The notes below the pieces were generated by a model. The model was not told the DNA's origin, ran no database searches, and was given only the letters and a program-made list of their open reading frames with translations. The translations under genes were made by a program, and so were the position numbers. A stretch of DNA of 64,000 nucleotides from positions 935,501-999,500 of the forward strand of contig NC_015144.1 of assembly GCF_000189415.1 (NCBI RefSeq). The letters run 5' to 3'. This DNA comes from Weeksella virosa DSM 16922. GTDB taxonomy: Bacteria > Bacteroidota > Bacteroidia > Flavobacteriales > Weeksellaceae. Shown one piece after another: positions 1-10,893 of this stretch (position 1 is the first letter of the stretch; each line of letters begins with the position of its first letter).

Positions 1-1
1 T

Positions 2-1813
2 GCTATGTACTTTAATAAATTTGATTTTATTTATGGTGCAAAAGGAATCGAGTCTGCATCGAAAGTTTACTTCAATAAAAAAACCAAAGACCTCGATTTA
101 GCAGAATCAGCAACCTTGGTTTCAATGTTTCAGAACCCTGTAGCATTCAACCCACTGAAATACCCCGACGTATCAAAAGACAAGCGCAATTTGGTAATTG
201 ATCAGATGGTAAAATACAATAAAATATCGAAAGAAGAAGGTGAAACAGTAAAAGCTTCTCCAGTAAAAACCGATCGCCAATTCATTACCCAACGAGACGA
301 AACGTATTCTGCATACTTCAAAACTGCTTTACGAAAAGAAATCGAAGCTTGGCTAGAACAATACGAGAAAGAAACCGGAAAGCGATATAACTTAGACAAA
401 GACGGTCTCAAGATTTATGTAACCTTAGACTCGAGAATGCAAAAAATGGCAGAGGCAGCAGTAAAAAAACATCTTACACATTTACAACAACAGTTTTTTG
501 CAGAACAACGCGGACGGAAACTCGCACCCTTCTACGGAGTAAATGAACAAAAACGCAATAATATCTTCTTGCAAGCCATGCGCCGTACAGATTTATACAG
601 ATTAATGAAAGAGAACGGAAGCACTGAGGAAGAAATTATCAAACGATTCAACACCAAAAAAGATTCGATTAAATTCTTTACATGGGATGGAATAAAATAC
701 GAAAAAGGGAAAACCTTAATGGACTCCATCATCTATCACAAGCATATCTTGCAAGCTGGTCTAATGTCGATGGATCCTAAAGATGGTACAATCAAAGCTT
801 GGGTTGGCGGAATAGACTGGGAATACTTCAAATTCGACCACGTGAAACAAGCGCGACGCCAAGTAGGATCTACCTTCAAACCATTTGTATATGCAACCGC
901 AATCAACCAAATGGGATACACTCCATGTACTGTAATATCCAATGACCGGATCACAATTGGCGGTTGGTCACCAAGAAATGCAAATGGCCGATATGGTGGT
1001 TCACAAGATTTACGTACAGCACTCGCCTATTCTACCAACATGGTTTCGGTACGATTAATTCTCCAGACCGGAATCGACCCAGTAATCCAAATGTGTCGAG
1101 ATTTAGGAGTTGTTTCTCCGATCATCAAAGATAATACAATTGCATTAGGGTCGACAGATCTCTCTGTATACGAAATGGTTGGCGCAATGAGTGCTTTTGC
1201 AAATGGAGGAATTTATATCAAACCAGAACTTATTTTACGAATAGAAGATCGACAAGGAAAAGTATTAAAAGACTTTTCTCAAACAACAAGAGAAGTTGTA
1301 AATGAACAAGTTGCATATACCATGATCGACATAATGAAAGGAGTTGTAGACCGAGGAACTGGTAGTTGGGTTAGAAGAAAATACGGCATTACCGCAGAGG
1401 TAGCCGGAAAAACCGGAACTTCAAATGACAACTCAGACGGTTGGTTTATGGGACTTACCCCAAATTTGGTTACCGGAGTTTGGGTTGGTGCAGAAGACCG
1501 ATTCGCTCACTTTGGTAGCACTGCACTAGGACAAGGAGCCAATACAAGTTTACCGATTTGGTCGTATTATATGCAAAGCGTTTACAAAGAGGGAAATAAA
1601 CTTGGCATTACTTCTGCCGATAAATTCGAAAAACCAGAAGGGTATGACAATGGATGCGAAAACTTCCATTCGTATAGCAACCTAAGTGCAGGTAGTTTTG
1701 ATGACGACGAAGTAATCGAAGGAGGTGGTGATGACCCTAATTACAGACCATCGAAAAAAGTAGATCGTTCACCTGATCTTGACGAAGATGATGAAATCGA
1801 TTTCAATCAATAA
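2..1813 (+). CDS. Class A penicillin-binding protein (PBP1A-like), 5' end outside the window
   Basis: Bifunctional peptidoglycan synthase, inner-membrane anchored and acting in the periplasm. The frame is open to the window edge, and the first residues (YFNKFDFIYGAKGIESAS) belong to the middle of the glycosyltransferase domain, so the N-terminal membrane anchor and the catalytic Glu lie upstream. The transpeptidase motifs are all present, counted from the Met at base 5: S289-T-F-K292 (acyl-enzyme Ser and Lys), S343-T-N345 and K469-T-G471. The C-terminus is an acidic, low-complexity tail. A clear terminator follows, so this is the last gene of its unit. The class is certain; assignment to 1A rather than another class A paralogue is inferred. 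Confidence 0.95.
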   Translation, partial: AMYFNKFDFIYGAKGIESASKVYFNKKTKDLDLAESATLVSMFQNPVAFNPLKYPDVSKDKRNLVIDQMVKYNKISKEEGETVKASPVKTDRQFITQRDETYSAYFKTALRKEIEAWLEQYEKETGKRYNLDKDGLKIYVTLDSRMQKMAEAAVKKHLTHLQQQFFAEQRGRKLAPFYGVNEQKRNNIFLQAMRRTDLYRLMKENGSTEEEIIKRFNTKKDSIKFFTWDGIKYEKGKTLMDSIIYHKHILQAGLMSMDPKDGTIKAWVGGIDWEYFKFDHVKQARRQVGSTFKPFVYATAINQMGYTPCTVISNDRITIGGWSPRNANGRYGGSQDLRTALAYSTNMVSVRLILQTGIDPVIQMCRDLGVVSPIIKDNTIALGSTDLSVYEMVGAMSAFANGGIYIKPELILRIEDRQGKVLKDFSQTTREVVNEQVAYTMIDIMKGVVDRGTGSWVRRKYGITAEVAGKTGTSNDNSDGWFMGLTPNLVTGVWVGAEDRFAHFGSTALGQGANTSLPIWSYYMQSVYKEGNKLGITSADKFEKPEGYDNGCENFHSYSNLSAGSFDDDEVIEGGGDDPNYRPSKKVDRSPDLDEDDEIDFNQ

Positions 1814-1836
1814 CAAAAATCATAAATAAAATCTTT

Positions 1837-1869
1837 GCCTCTATTATCAGACAATAGGGGCTTTTTTTT
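1837..1869 (+). terminator. Rho-independent terminator of the PBP gene
   Basis: A 9-bp stem (GCCTCTATT pairing with AATAGGGGC, one G-U) with loop ATCAGAC is followed directly by eight T. Confidence 0.85.
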
Positions 1870-1887
1870 AGAATCGAAAGTATAATG

Positions 1888-1895
1888 TATTTTTG
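1888..1895 (+). promoter_or_regulatory. -7 promoter box of the nad operon
   Basis: TATTTTTG matches the Bacteroidota -7 consensus TAnnTTTG and lies 18 nt before the nadA ATG at 1914. No convincing -33 TTG is visible because the terminator occupies that position. Confidence 0.6.
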
Positions 1896-1913
1896 ATAAA
1901 ATTTATTCGAACC

Positions 1914-2918
1914 ATGAACACAGTAGAACAAGCAACAAAACAACTTATGACCAAAGGTTATATGGATATGAAAATCCCTGAAGGAATTGATCTTGTAGCC
2001 GAAATCAATCGAATGCGTAAAGAAAAAAACGCAGTAATTTTGGCACATTACTACCAATCGGGAGAAATCCAAGATTTAGCCGATTATTTGGGGGATTCTC
2101 TACAGTTGGCACGTGCAGCTGCCAAAACCAATGCCGACTTAATTGTTTTTTGCGGCGTTCATTTTATGGCAGAAACTGCTAAGATTATCAATCCTACCAA
2201 GAAAGTTATTTTACCAGACACCCAAGCTGGTTGTTCACTTGCAGATGCCTGTTCGGGTGAAGCATTGAGAGATTTTAGAAAGCAATATCCAGATGCTATA
2301 GTTGTCAGTTATATCAATTGCGATGCTAGTGTAAAAGCAGAATCAGATATCATCGTTACCTCTTCCAATGCCGAGCATATCATCAATTCTATACCAAAAG
2401 AACAAAAAATTATTTTCGCCCCCGATCGAAATCTGGGTCGTTATCTCAACCAAGTTTGCCAACGAGAAATGATTCTTTGGGATGGCTCTTGTATTGTACA
2501 CGAAGCTTTTTCGCTCGAAAGAATTGCCCAACAAATGGCCGAAAATCCTAACGCTAAACTTATTGCACATCCAGAGGCACAAGAAGATTTGCTACGCATG
2601 GCACATTTTATTGGATCAACTTCGCGCTTGTTAGAATATGTAGAAAAAGACAAGGCTAACGAATTTATTGTAGCAACCGAAGAAGGAATTTTACATAAAA
2701 TGGAGAAAATTGCACCTAATAAAAAATTGATACCCGCTTTGGTACAAGACGAATCTTGCCATTGTAGTGAATGTTTTTTCATGAAGCTCAACACCCTCGA
2801 AAAGTTATACTTATGCATGAAATATGAACTTCCAGAAATCGTAATAGAAGAAAATCTACGTCTAAAAGCACTTGATTCTCTCAACCGTATGTTAGAATTA
2901 TCAAAAACAATAGCCTAA
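1914..2918 (+). CDS. nadA: Quinolinate synthase NadA
   Basis: Condenses iminoaspartate with dihydroxyacetone phosphate to quinolinate, the second step of de novo NAD synthesis; a cytoplasmic [4Fe-4S] enzyme. 334 aa when started at ATG 1914; an in-frame TTG at 1893 overlaps the -7 box and is rejected. Family signatures: VILAHYYQ (41-48), CGVHFMAE (80-87), PDTQAGCS (101-108), GSCIVHEA (191-198) and CHCSEC (282-287). The cluster ligands should be among C80, C193 and the CHCSEC cysteines. The stop codon shares one base with the nadB start (TAATG), so the two are translationally coupled. Confidence 0.96.
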   Translation: MNTVEQATKQLMTKGYMDMKIPEGIDLVAEINRMRKEKNAVILAHYYQSGEIQDLADYLGDSLQLARAAAKTNADLIVFCGVHFMAETAKIINPTKKVILPDTQAGCSLADACSGEALRDFRKQYPDAIVVSYINCDASVKAESDIIVTSSNAEHIINSIPKEQKIIFAPDRNLGRYLNQVCQREMILWDGSCIVHEAFSLERIAQQMAENPNAKLIAHPEAQEDLLRMAHFIGSTSRLLEYVEKDKANEFIVATEEGILHKMEKIAPNKKLIPALVQDESCHCSECFFMKLNTLEKLYLCMKYELPEIVIEENLRLKALDSLNRMLELSKTIA

Positions 2919-4456
2919 TGTACGATGTTCTAGTCATCGGGTCTGGAATTTCGGGTTTATCATTCGCCCTGAAAATTGCACAGCAAAAAAAAGACATAAA
3001 AGTAAAAATCATCACCAAAGCAAATAAAGATGAATCCAACACCAAATATGCACAAGGAGGGGTTGCGGTGGTCACAGATTTCGTGAATGATAGTTTCAGA
3101 AAACATATTCATGATACTTTACAAGCTGGCGACGGAATTTGCAATCAACAGGCTGTACAAACCGTAATTACAGAAGGTCCGGCAAGATTTATAGAATTAC
3201 AAGCATGGGGTACACAGTTTGATACTTCTCAAGAAGGCACACTCGATTTGGGGCGAGAAGGCGGCCATACCGAAAACAGAATAGTACATTACAAAGACTC
3301 TACAGGTGCTGAAATAGAACGAAGCTTGTTAGCGAACATACTGAAATTCCCGAACATAGAAATACAACAACACATGTTTGCTGTTGATTTACTGATGAAC
3401 GAGAAAGTGTGCTTCGGGGCAAAAGTATTTAATCTGCTCAACCAAAAAAAAGAAAATATTTTTGCCCGTTATACCCTATTGGCAACTGGTGGTTGTGGGC
3501 AAATTTATCAGAATTCTACCAACCCAACCATTGCTACGGGCGACGGAATTGCACTGGCTAAAAGAGCAAATGCCGAAATAAAAGCAATGCAATTTATTCA
3601 GTTTCATCCGACAGCTTTCTATCGTAAACAAGAAGGGCAACTTTTTCTGATTTCAGAAGCGGTAAGAGGATTTGGTGCTAAGTTACTCAACGCAAAAAAA
3701 GAAGCTTTTATGGCTCGGTATGATGAGCGAGCAGAATTAGCATCACGTGACATTGTCGCAAGGGCAATCGATGAAGAAATAAAAAAAACTCAGCAAGAGT
3801 ATGTTTGGTTAGATTGTCGACATCTGGATAAAAAATCATTGATCGACCATTTCCCGAATATCTATCGGCATTGTTTGGAAAATGGTTTTGATCTTTCGAC
3901 CGATTTGATCCCGGTTGCTCCGGCTGCGCATTATTTGTGCGGTGGAATTGCTGTTGATTTGGACGGAAAAACATCGTTAGAAAATCTTTTCGCTGTTGGT
4001 GAATGTAGCAATACCGGCTTGCATGGAGCGAACCGATTGGCTTCGAATTCACTTTTAGAAGCTATGGTTTTCGGACATCGAGCTGCAGAAAAAACATTCA
4101 AACTTTTATCGAGCTCTGTAAGTCATCCTACCGAAAAACCTTTCCTAGAAACCAAATCGAAAAAGAATTTGTCCAACAAAACAGAAAGAACTAACTTGTT
4201 GCAACTACGAACTAATTTGCAAAGAATGATGAGTAAACGGGTAGGAATTGTTAGAAACTTTCAGGATTTACGCATTGCAATGGAAGAATTGAACGAAATG
4301 AAAACTACTTTTGATTCTCTATGGGAAGAAATAGACCTTGGAAGAGAAGTTTTAGAGATTCGAAATATGCTAGATGTTGCCGAACTTGTTATCTCGCAAA
4401 GTTTGGAACAGAAAGAAAATAAAGGTACTTATTATAATAAAGATCTTGATGTATGA
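2918..4456 (+). CDS. nadB: L-aspartate oxidase NadB
   Basis: FAD enzyme that oxidises L-aspartate to iminoaspartate and hands it to NadA. It is 512 aa with an N-terminal dinucleotide-binding motif GSGISG (8-13), the substrate-side motif FIQFHPTAFY near 228-237, RDIVARAID near 273 and the C-terminal FAD loop NTGLHGANRLASNSLLE near 366-382. The linker to the helical C-terminal domain contains the dispersed motif CATCCTACCGAAA, read as HPTEK. Start overlaps the nadA stop by one base and the stop overlaps the next start by four (ATGA). Confidence 0.96.
   Translation: MYDVLVIGSGISGLSFALKIAQQKKDIKVKIITKANKDESNTKYAQGGVAVVTDFVNDSFRKHIHDTLQAGDGICNQQAVQTVITEGPARFIELQAWGTQFDTSQEGTLDLGREGGHTENRIVHYKDSTGAEIERSLLANILKFPNIEIQQHMFAVDLLMNEKVCFGAKVFNLLNQKKENIFARYTLLATGGCGQIYQNSTNPTIATGDGIALAKRANAEIKAMQFIQFHPTAFYRKQEGQLFLISEAVRGFGAKLLNAKKEAFMARYDERAELASRDIVARAIDEEIKKTQQEYVWLDCRHLDKKSLIDHFPNIYRHCLENGFDLSTDLIPVAPAAHYLCGGIAVDLDGKTSLENLFAVGECSNTGLHGANRLASNSLLEAMVFGHRAAEKTFKLLSSSVSHPTEKPFLETKSKKNLSNKTERTNLLQLRTNLQRMMSKRVGIVRNFQDLRIAMEELNEMKTTFDSLWEEIDLGREVLEIRNMLDVAELVISQSLEQKENKGTYYNKDLDV
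4124..4136 (+). repeat. Dispersed 13-mer CATCCTACCGAAA (copy in nadB)
   Basis: Exact copy of a motif found across the window in coding and non-coding DNA; here it encodes His-Pro-Thr-Glu in the linker of NadB. See the finding on the dispersed motif. Confidence 0.7.
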
Positions 4457-5316
4457 ACAAAAAATCGACCTTTTTGATTTTTACTTTTTTGCTTTTCTCT
4501 TATGTTTGGGCACAGAAAATGAATACGCCACCTATTTTTCCGGGTTGCGAAAATAATAAAACGAAAGAATCTATCGCGCATTGCCTCAATAAGCAGATAC
4601 AAGACGCTTTGCGTTATGAGTTGGATTATTTCACGATTGTTGCCGACTACATAGAATTACCCGAAGCGAAGGCAAAAATTTCGTTTTCCATCAACCAAAA
4701 TGGTCAATTTAGCGATGTGATAGTTGATGGAAAAAACGAAACCTTTAATGGATTTATTTTTTCTACATTTTATTTAATGAATACAAAACTCAAGAAAGCA
4801 AATTTAGCCATTCGACCAGCCTTGGATAAGCAGAAAAATCCGATTTCGGTAACATATCAAATTCCGATTAATTTTCAATTAACAAAAAACCAAAAAGACT
4901 ATCCGAACTTCAATACCGAAAACCGAGTTTTGTTTACATTTTTCAATGAACAGGACAAAGAAAACATCGAAGTAAGGATGGATACCGATTATATATTACG
5001 AACGTATGCAATCCGAGACGACCGACAAATTTATTTAGGGAAGTTTAATTCTTTGGTAGAATTAGCCATGGTAGAGCCGTATGCAAAGAATATAGAAAAC
5101 AATTTTAATTCGGGCAAAACCCTGGTAACGAAAGGCTTGCTAAACGATAAAGAATACACCATACAGTTAAAGAACTTTTTCAACAATGATCCATCAACCC
5201 AAGTATTCATCGAGGTTTTCAATGAAGAAAACAACGAATCGAAAGAATATTATCAATACAAATCTAAAGAAGAATTTAATCAATCACCCTTTGTTTCCCT
5301 AACATACAGAAAATGA
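4453..5316 (+). CDS. Secreted TonB-C-like protein of unknown function inside the nad operon
   Basis: 287 aa with a clear Sec signal peptide (about 1-20, ending VWAQ). After it comes PPIFPGCEN, then a Cys-spaced segment and a part resembling the flavobacterial TonB C-terminal fold (AKISFSINQNGQFSDVIVDG around 75-95). There is no N-terminal membrane anchor or proline linker, so it is not a normal energy transducer. The second half matches nothing I recognise. It overlaps nadB and nadC by four bases each (ATGA on both sides), which ties its synthesis to quinolinate metabolism although it should be periplasmic. Function unknown; the TonB-C resemblance is moderate. Confidence 0.85.
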   Translation: MNKKSTFLIFTFLLFSYVWAQKMNTPPIFPGCENNKTKESIAHCLNKQIQDALRYELDYFTIVADYIELPEAKAKISFSINQNGQFSDVIVDGKNETFNGFIFSTFYLMNTKLKKANLAIRPALDKQKNPISVTYQIPINFQLTKNQKDYPNFNTENRVLFTFFNEQDKENIEVRMDTDYILRTYAIRDDRQIYLGKFNSLVELAMVEPYAKNIENNFNSGKTLVTKGLLNDKEYTIQLKNFFNNDPSTQVFIEVFNEENNESKEYYQYKSKEEFNQSPFVSLTYRK

Positions 5317-6179
5317 ATTTACCCTCGTATATTACCTTAGAAAAAATAGATACTTTTATAGAAGCAGCTCTCCATGAAGATGTTGGTGATGGAGATCACT
5401 CTAGCTTGGCATGCATCCCAAAAGATGCTATACAGACAGCCGAACTTTTGGTAAAAGATAATGGCGTTTTAGCCGGGATAGAATTGGCTAAATATATTTT
5501 TTCTAAGACCATCCCCAACGCAGAACTCATTGCCTACAAAAAAGATGGAGATTGGGTAGAAAAAGGAGAAATCGCCTTGGAAATAAAAGGCAATGCACAA
5601 AAAATTCTTACCACAGAACGTTTAGTACTAAACTGTATGCAACGCATGTCGGGCATTGCAACCTATGCCCACGAAATGATGCAACTTATTGCTCATACCA
5701 CAACCAAAATTCTCGATACGCGCAAAACGACACCAAATTTCCGAATGTTAGAAAAATGGGCTGTGAAAATTGGCGGTGCAGAAAATCATCGGTTTGGGTT
5801 GTATGATATGGTGATGCTAAAAGATAATCATATCGATTTTTGTGGTTCGATAATGCAAGCTGTTCATCAGACAAAAAAATATTTACAAGAAAATCAACTC
5901 GATTTGAAAATCGAAGTAGAAACCCGTAATTTAGAAGAAGTGCAAGAAGCTCTAGAAGCCAAAGTAGATTGTATTATGTTGGACAATTTTTCTTTGCCTG
6001 ATCTGAGAAAAGCAGTACAATTAATAGACAATCGAGTAACAACAGAAGCATCTGGTAGTATTACAAAAGAAAGTGTTCGGGCAATTGCTGAAACAGGAGT
6101 TGATTTTATCTCATCTGGTGCAATCATACACTCGGCAAGAAATTTTGATTTGAGCTTGAAAGCGAAGACTGTTTTTTAA
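5313..6179 (+). CDS. nadC: Nicotinate-nucleotide pyrophosphorylase (carboxylating) NadC
   Basis: Converts quinolinate and PRPP to nicotinate mononucleotide, CO2 and PPi, completing the nadA-nadB-nadC route. 288 aa, normal length. Diagnostic segments are HEDVGDGDHSS near the N-terminus, DTRKTTPNFRMLEKWAVKIG with GGAENHR (substrate-binding Arg, Lys and His), MLKDNHI, IEVETRNLEE and the barrel end EASGSI/SSGAIIHSA. The start overlaps the preceding stop (ATGA). The last step to NAD is supplied by nadD, elsewhere in the window at 34.8 kb. Confidence 0.97.
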   Translation: MNLPSYITLEKIDTFIEAALHEDVGDGDHSSLACIPKDAIQTAELLVKDNGVLAGIELAKYIFSKTIPNAELIAYKKDGDWVEKGEIALEIKGNAQKILTTERLVLNCMQRMSGIATYAHEMMQLIAHTTTKILDTRKTTPNFRMLEKWAVKIGGAENHRFGLYDMVMLKDNHIDFCGSIMQAVHQTKKYLQENQLDLKIEVETRNLEEVQEALEAKVDCIMLDNFSLPDLRKAVQLIDNRVTTEASGSITKESVRAIAETGVDFISSGAIIHSARNFDLSLKAKTVF

Positions 6180-6239
6180 CATTTTTTATGATTTTTCTCA
6201 GTGTTGAGTTATAAAATTTTAACATTAAAAATATTTGGT

Positions 6240-6247
6240 TATTTTTG
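6240..6247 (+). promoter_or_regulatory. Candidate -7 box upstream of the TonB-dependent receptor
   Basis: TATTTTTG, an exact TAnnTTTG, about 140 nt before the receptor start. A second, weaker box (GACATTTG, 6354-6361) lies 28 nt before the ATG. The 210-bp gap between nadC and the receptor contains several AACATTA stretches but no terminator that I can see. Confidence 0.45.
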
Positions 6248-6389
6248 CATATCCCCTAACAACATTTTCATTTTCAAATAGAAAAGCGAAATTTATCATA
6301 TTTTCTTTTTCTACAATTAACATTAAGTTAACATTAAACCTTAAAATAGTTTCGACATTTGCACCGTAAACATTAAACTATTTTTTACG

Positions 6390-8864
6390 ATGAGGTTAAA
6401 CTCAATGAAGCTATTCTTAATAGGAGCTTTCGCTTTAACAGCACAACTTTCTTACGCTCAAGTTGAGCCAACAGAATCAACTCATATCCAAAATGATACA
6501 ATTATGGATAATGAGACCGTAAACTTAGCAGAAACATTGATTATCGGTAAAGGGGTAATCGACTTGCAAGAAAACCGTAAAACACCTGTGGCTGTTTCTA
6601 CCATTTCTCGACAAGAAATCCAGGACAAAGTAGTGGGTAACGTAGAGTTCCCAGAAGTTATGGCAAACACACCTTCTGTTTACGTTTCTGACCAAGCATC
6701 AGGATTTGGAGATTCTCATATGTATTTACGTGGATTCACAGAACAAAATACCGCTTTCTTATTAAACGGGCAACCAATTAATGGTATGGAAGATGGTAAT
6801 ATCTATTGGTCGAACTGGTCGGCTATGAACGAGGTAGCGAATGCTATAGAGGTACAACGTGGTTTAGGTTCTTCTAAATTAGCAATTTCTTCTGTAGGAG
6901 GTACTGTAAACATCGTTACTAAAGCAACCGAAAGAAGAGAAGGTGGTTTTGCTCGTTTTGTTGCAGGAAACGATAGTTACTTCGGAGGAACATTGTCGTA
7001 CGACACTGGTTTGAAAGGAAAATGGGGATTCTCTATTTTATTAAACCATTGGCAAGCTCATCGTAAGTATGCTTACGGAACTGGCGGACAAGGTCAAGCG
7101 TACTTCATCTCGATAGGATACAAACCAAATGAAGACCATAACATCAACTTCATGGTTTTTGGTGCACCACAATGGCACGACCAAAACTACTCTACAAAAA
7201 GAGAAAGTCAATGGGAAGAAATGGGTGGAGATAAAAAATACAACTCAACCTACGGATACTACAAAGGTGAAGGAAAAAACTTACGTCGTAACTATTACCA
7301 CAAACCAGTAGCAAACCTTAACTGGGACTGGACAATCAACGATAAAATGAACTTATCTACCGTTGCTTACGCATCTGTTGGTACAGGTGGTGGAACCTCG
7401 GGAGTTGGTAGAGCATCAAGCACTACAATAGGAGGATTAAAGGGTAGAGGATATATCGATTTCGACAAAATCGAAGCGAATAACTTATTAGACCAAGACG
7501 GAATCGGAAACAATGGTGGAGTAGATAGCAACGGAAACCCAATCAGCAATGCAGCAATACGTGCATCTGTCAACAACCACTCTTGGTACGGAGCTGTATC
7601 TAACTTTACATTTGATACACAAGCAGGTCTTACCTTAAACATCGGTGGTGATGTACGTTTTTACAAAGGGCAACACCATCAACAAATGATTGACTTGTTC
7701 GGATTGAAAGGTTGGTCAGATAAAAATAAAGTAACAGGTGAACAAGTGGTTGTTACAGAAACTTTCACAACAAATCCTTGGCAAGCACTTTTCAAGACTG
7801 CTGGTAAAGATCAAAGAATTAACCGCGACTATAACGAAAACATCAACTACCAAGGTGTATTCGGTCAAGCAGAATACGAAATCGGAGGATTTACAGTATT
7901 TGCTCAAGGAGCATTATCAAACCAATCTTACCAAAAGTTCGATCGTTGGAACTATGGTGGAGTTGAACACAAATCAGAAAAAGTAAAGAAAACTGGATGG
8001 AATATCAAAGGAGGTATGTCGTATACTTTCTTAGACAACAATGCAATTTTTGTGAATGCAGGTCGCTATTCTCGCCAACCTTTCTTAGATAACATCTTTG
8101 TTTTCAATACAGTAGACTTACAAGAACCTTCTGTTGACAATGAAGAAATCACCGGTCTAGAAGCAGGTTACCGTTACAAAACACGCAACTTACGCGTAAA
8201 CGTAAATGCTTACTACACCAAGTGGGGTAACCGTTTCTTATTGATGGATTATGGTGAAGAAATCATCAAGGATCCTGCAGGAAACATCTTAGAAACCTAC
8301 AATTTCTCAGAATACGCAAACGACGTAACACAAATTCACAAAGGAATCGAAGTTGACTTTGATGCAAGAATCGAACGCATCTGGACAGTAAGAGGATATG
8401 CTTCTTACGGTGATTGGCAATACGATGGTTCTACGCCAATGCAACGTAGAAACAACGATGCTGGCACAATCGTAACACAATATGATGATGTAGACCTTAC
8501 AGGTGTAAAAGTTGGTGATGCTGCACAATTCACTTTCGGTTTAGGTACTAAATTAGACGTAACTCGTTCTTTCTCTGTAGATATGGACTTCAACTACTAC
8601 GCTAATATTTATTCGCAAGTTGATGCTAAACAATTGGTAACCAATTTACATAACGGGAAACCATACAAGCCAAACGAATTATCTCCATATGCAAAAGTAG
8701 ATTTAGGAGCTTCGTACGAATTGAAATTCGGAACTCAAAAATTACGCTTAAGAGGTAATATCAAAAACTTGTTCAACGACCAATATATTATCCGTGAAAA
8801 CAGAAATGGATACGGTTACGGACTAGGAAGAACTTGGAACGCTTCTGTGTCATACAGCTTCTAA
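6390..8864 (+). CDS. TonB-dependent outer-membrane receptor
   Basis: 824-aa outer-membrane transporter energised by TonB; substrate unknown. Signal peptide about 1-23 (the ATG at 6405 is an alternative start that still leaves a signal peptide). It lacks the carboxypeptidase-like N-terminal extension of SusC proteins. The plug domain runs about 55-175 with TPVAVSTISRQEI, the MYLRGF segment, LLNGQPINGMEDG and VQRGLGSSKLA/GGTVNI; the rest is a beta barrel ending in the C-terminal Phe needed for insertion. Plug and barrel proportions resemble siderophore or small-molecule receptors, which is only a guess. Monocistronic: promoter boxes before it and a terminator after it. Confidence 0.93.
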   Translation: MRLNSMKLFLIGAFALTAQLSYAQVEPTESTHIQNDTIMDNETVNLAETLIIGKGVIDLQENRKTPVAVSTISRQEIQDKVVGNVEFPEVMANTPSVYVSDQASGFGDSHMYLRGFTEQNTAFLLNGQPINGMEDGNIYWSNWSAMNEVANAIEVQRGLGSSKLAISSVGGTVNIVTKATERREGGFARFVAGNDSYFGGTLSYDTGLKGKWGFSILLNHWQAHRKYAYGTGGQGQAYFISIGYKPNEDHNINFMVFGAPQWHDQNYSTKRESQWEEMGGDKKYNSTYGYYKGEGKNLRRNYYHKPVANLNWDWTINDKMNLSTVAYASVGTGGGTSGVGRASSTTIGGLKGRGYIDFDKIEANNLLDQDGIGNNGGVDSNGNPISNAAIRASVNNHSWYGAVSNFTFDTQAGLTLNIGGDVRFYKGQHHQQMIDLFGLKGWSDKNKVTGEQVVVTETFTTNPWQALFKTAGKDQRINRDYNENINYQGVFGQAEYEIGGFTVFAQGALSNQSYQKFDRWNYGGVEHKSEKVKKTGWNIKGGMSYTFLDNNAIFVNAGRYSRQPFLDNIFVFNTVDLQEPSVDNEEITGLEAGYRYKTRNLRVNVNAYYTKWGNRFLLMDYGEEIIKDPAGNILETYNFSEYANDVTQIHKGIEVDFDARIERIWTVRGYASYGDWQYDGSTPMQRRNNDAGTIVTQYDDVDLTGVKVGDAAQFTFGLGTKLDVTRSFSVDMDFNYYANIYSQVDAKQLVTNLHNGKPYKPNELSPYAKVDLGASYELKFGTQKLRLRGNIKNLFNDQYIIRENRNGYGYGLGRTWNASVSYSF

Positions 8865-8899
8865 TTTCAGAAAACGATATTTTATCATATCAAATATTT

Positions 8900-8930
8900 A
8901 AAAGGCGGACTTCGGTTCGCCTTTTTCTTT
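8900..8930 (+). terminator. Terminator of the TonB receptor gene
   Basis: AAAGGCGGAC, tetraloop TTCG, GTTCGCCTTT (one G-U pair) followed by TTTCTTTT. Confidence 0.85.
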
Positions 8931-8938
8931 TACATTCG
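8931..8938 (+). promoter_or_regulatory. -7 box placed 4 nt before the LD-carboxypeptidase start
   Basis: TACATTCG differs from TAnnTTTG by one base and ends four bases before ATG 8943, predicting a transcript that starts at or next to the start codon. Confidence 0.45.
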
Positions 8939-8942
8939 CACT

Positions 8943-10518
<1,576 letters not shown>

Positions 10519-10519
<1 letters not shown>

Positions 10520-10884
10520 TGGCACAGCATTTTGATTTTGGTCGAGAAGCCGAAGTAAAAGCCTGTCAGTTTCTTATAGAAAAGAATTACAAAATTCTTG
10601 ACCGTAACTTCTATTATCAAAAAGCCGAGATAGATATTATCGCTCAACATGAGCAAGAAATTGTGATTTGTGAGGTGAAAGCAAGATCCAATACTTTTTT
10701 TACAGAACCAGAACTTGCCGTTACCAAAGCCAAGCAAAAAAGACTAATTTTGGCAGCAGATGCATATATCCAGAAAAATAATTATCATCTTTCGGTTCGT
10801 TTTGATATTTTAGCACTCACAAAAACAAACAACATTTGGAGCATTAAGCACATAGAAAACGCCTTCAATGCTTTAGAAAATTAA
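10519..10884 (+). CDS. yraN: YraN/UPF0102 family protein
   Basis: 121-aa endonuclease-fold protein whose cellular role is not established. The restriction-endonuclease-like motif is visible: GREAE near residue 7, the D-x(n)-E-x-K pattern from AEIDIIA (about 36-42) and CEVKARS (about 51-57). Coupled to upp by one-base overlap and 9 nt upstream of a dedA gene. The family is found near many housekeeping genes, so context adds little. Confidence 0.9.
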
Positions 10885-10893
10885 TACTCAACT

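Noticed and set aside
1893-1913. TTG start for nadA seven codons upstream
   Set aside because: It lies within the -7 promoter box, so it would be at or before the transcription start.
2441-2884. 147-aa minus-strand frame inside nadA
   Set aside because: Antisense shadow of nadA with no independent signals.
3708-4052. 114-aa minus-strand frame inside nadB
   Set aside because: Fully contained in a well-conserved gene; composition is typical of an antisense shadow.
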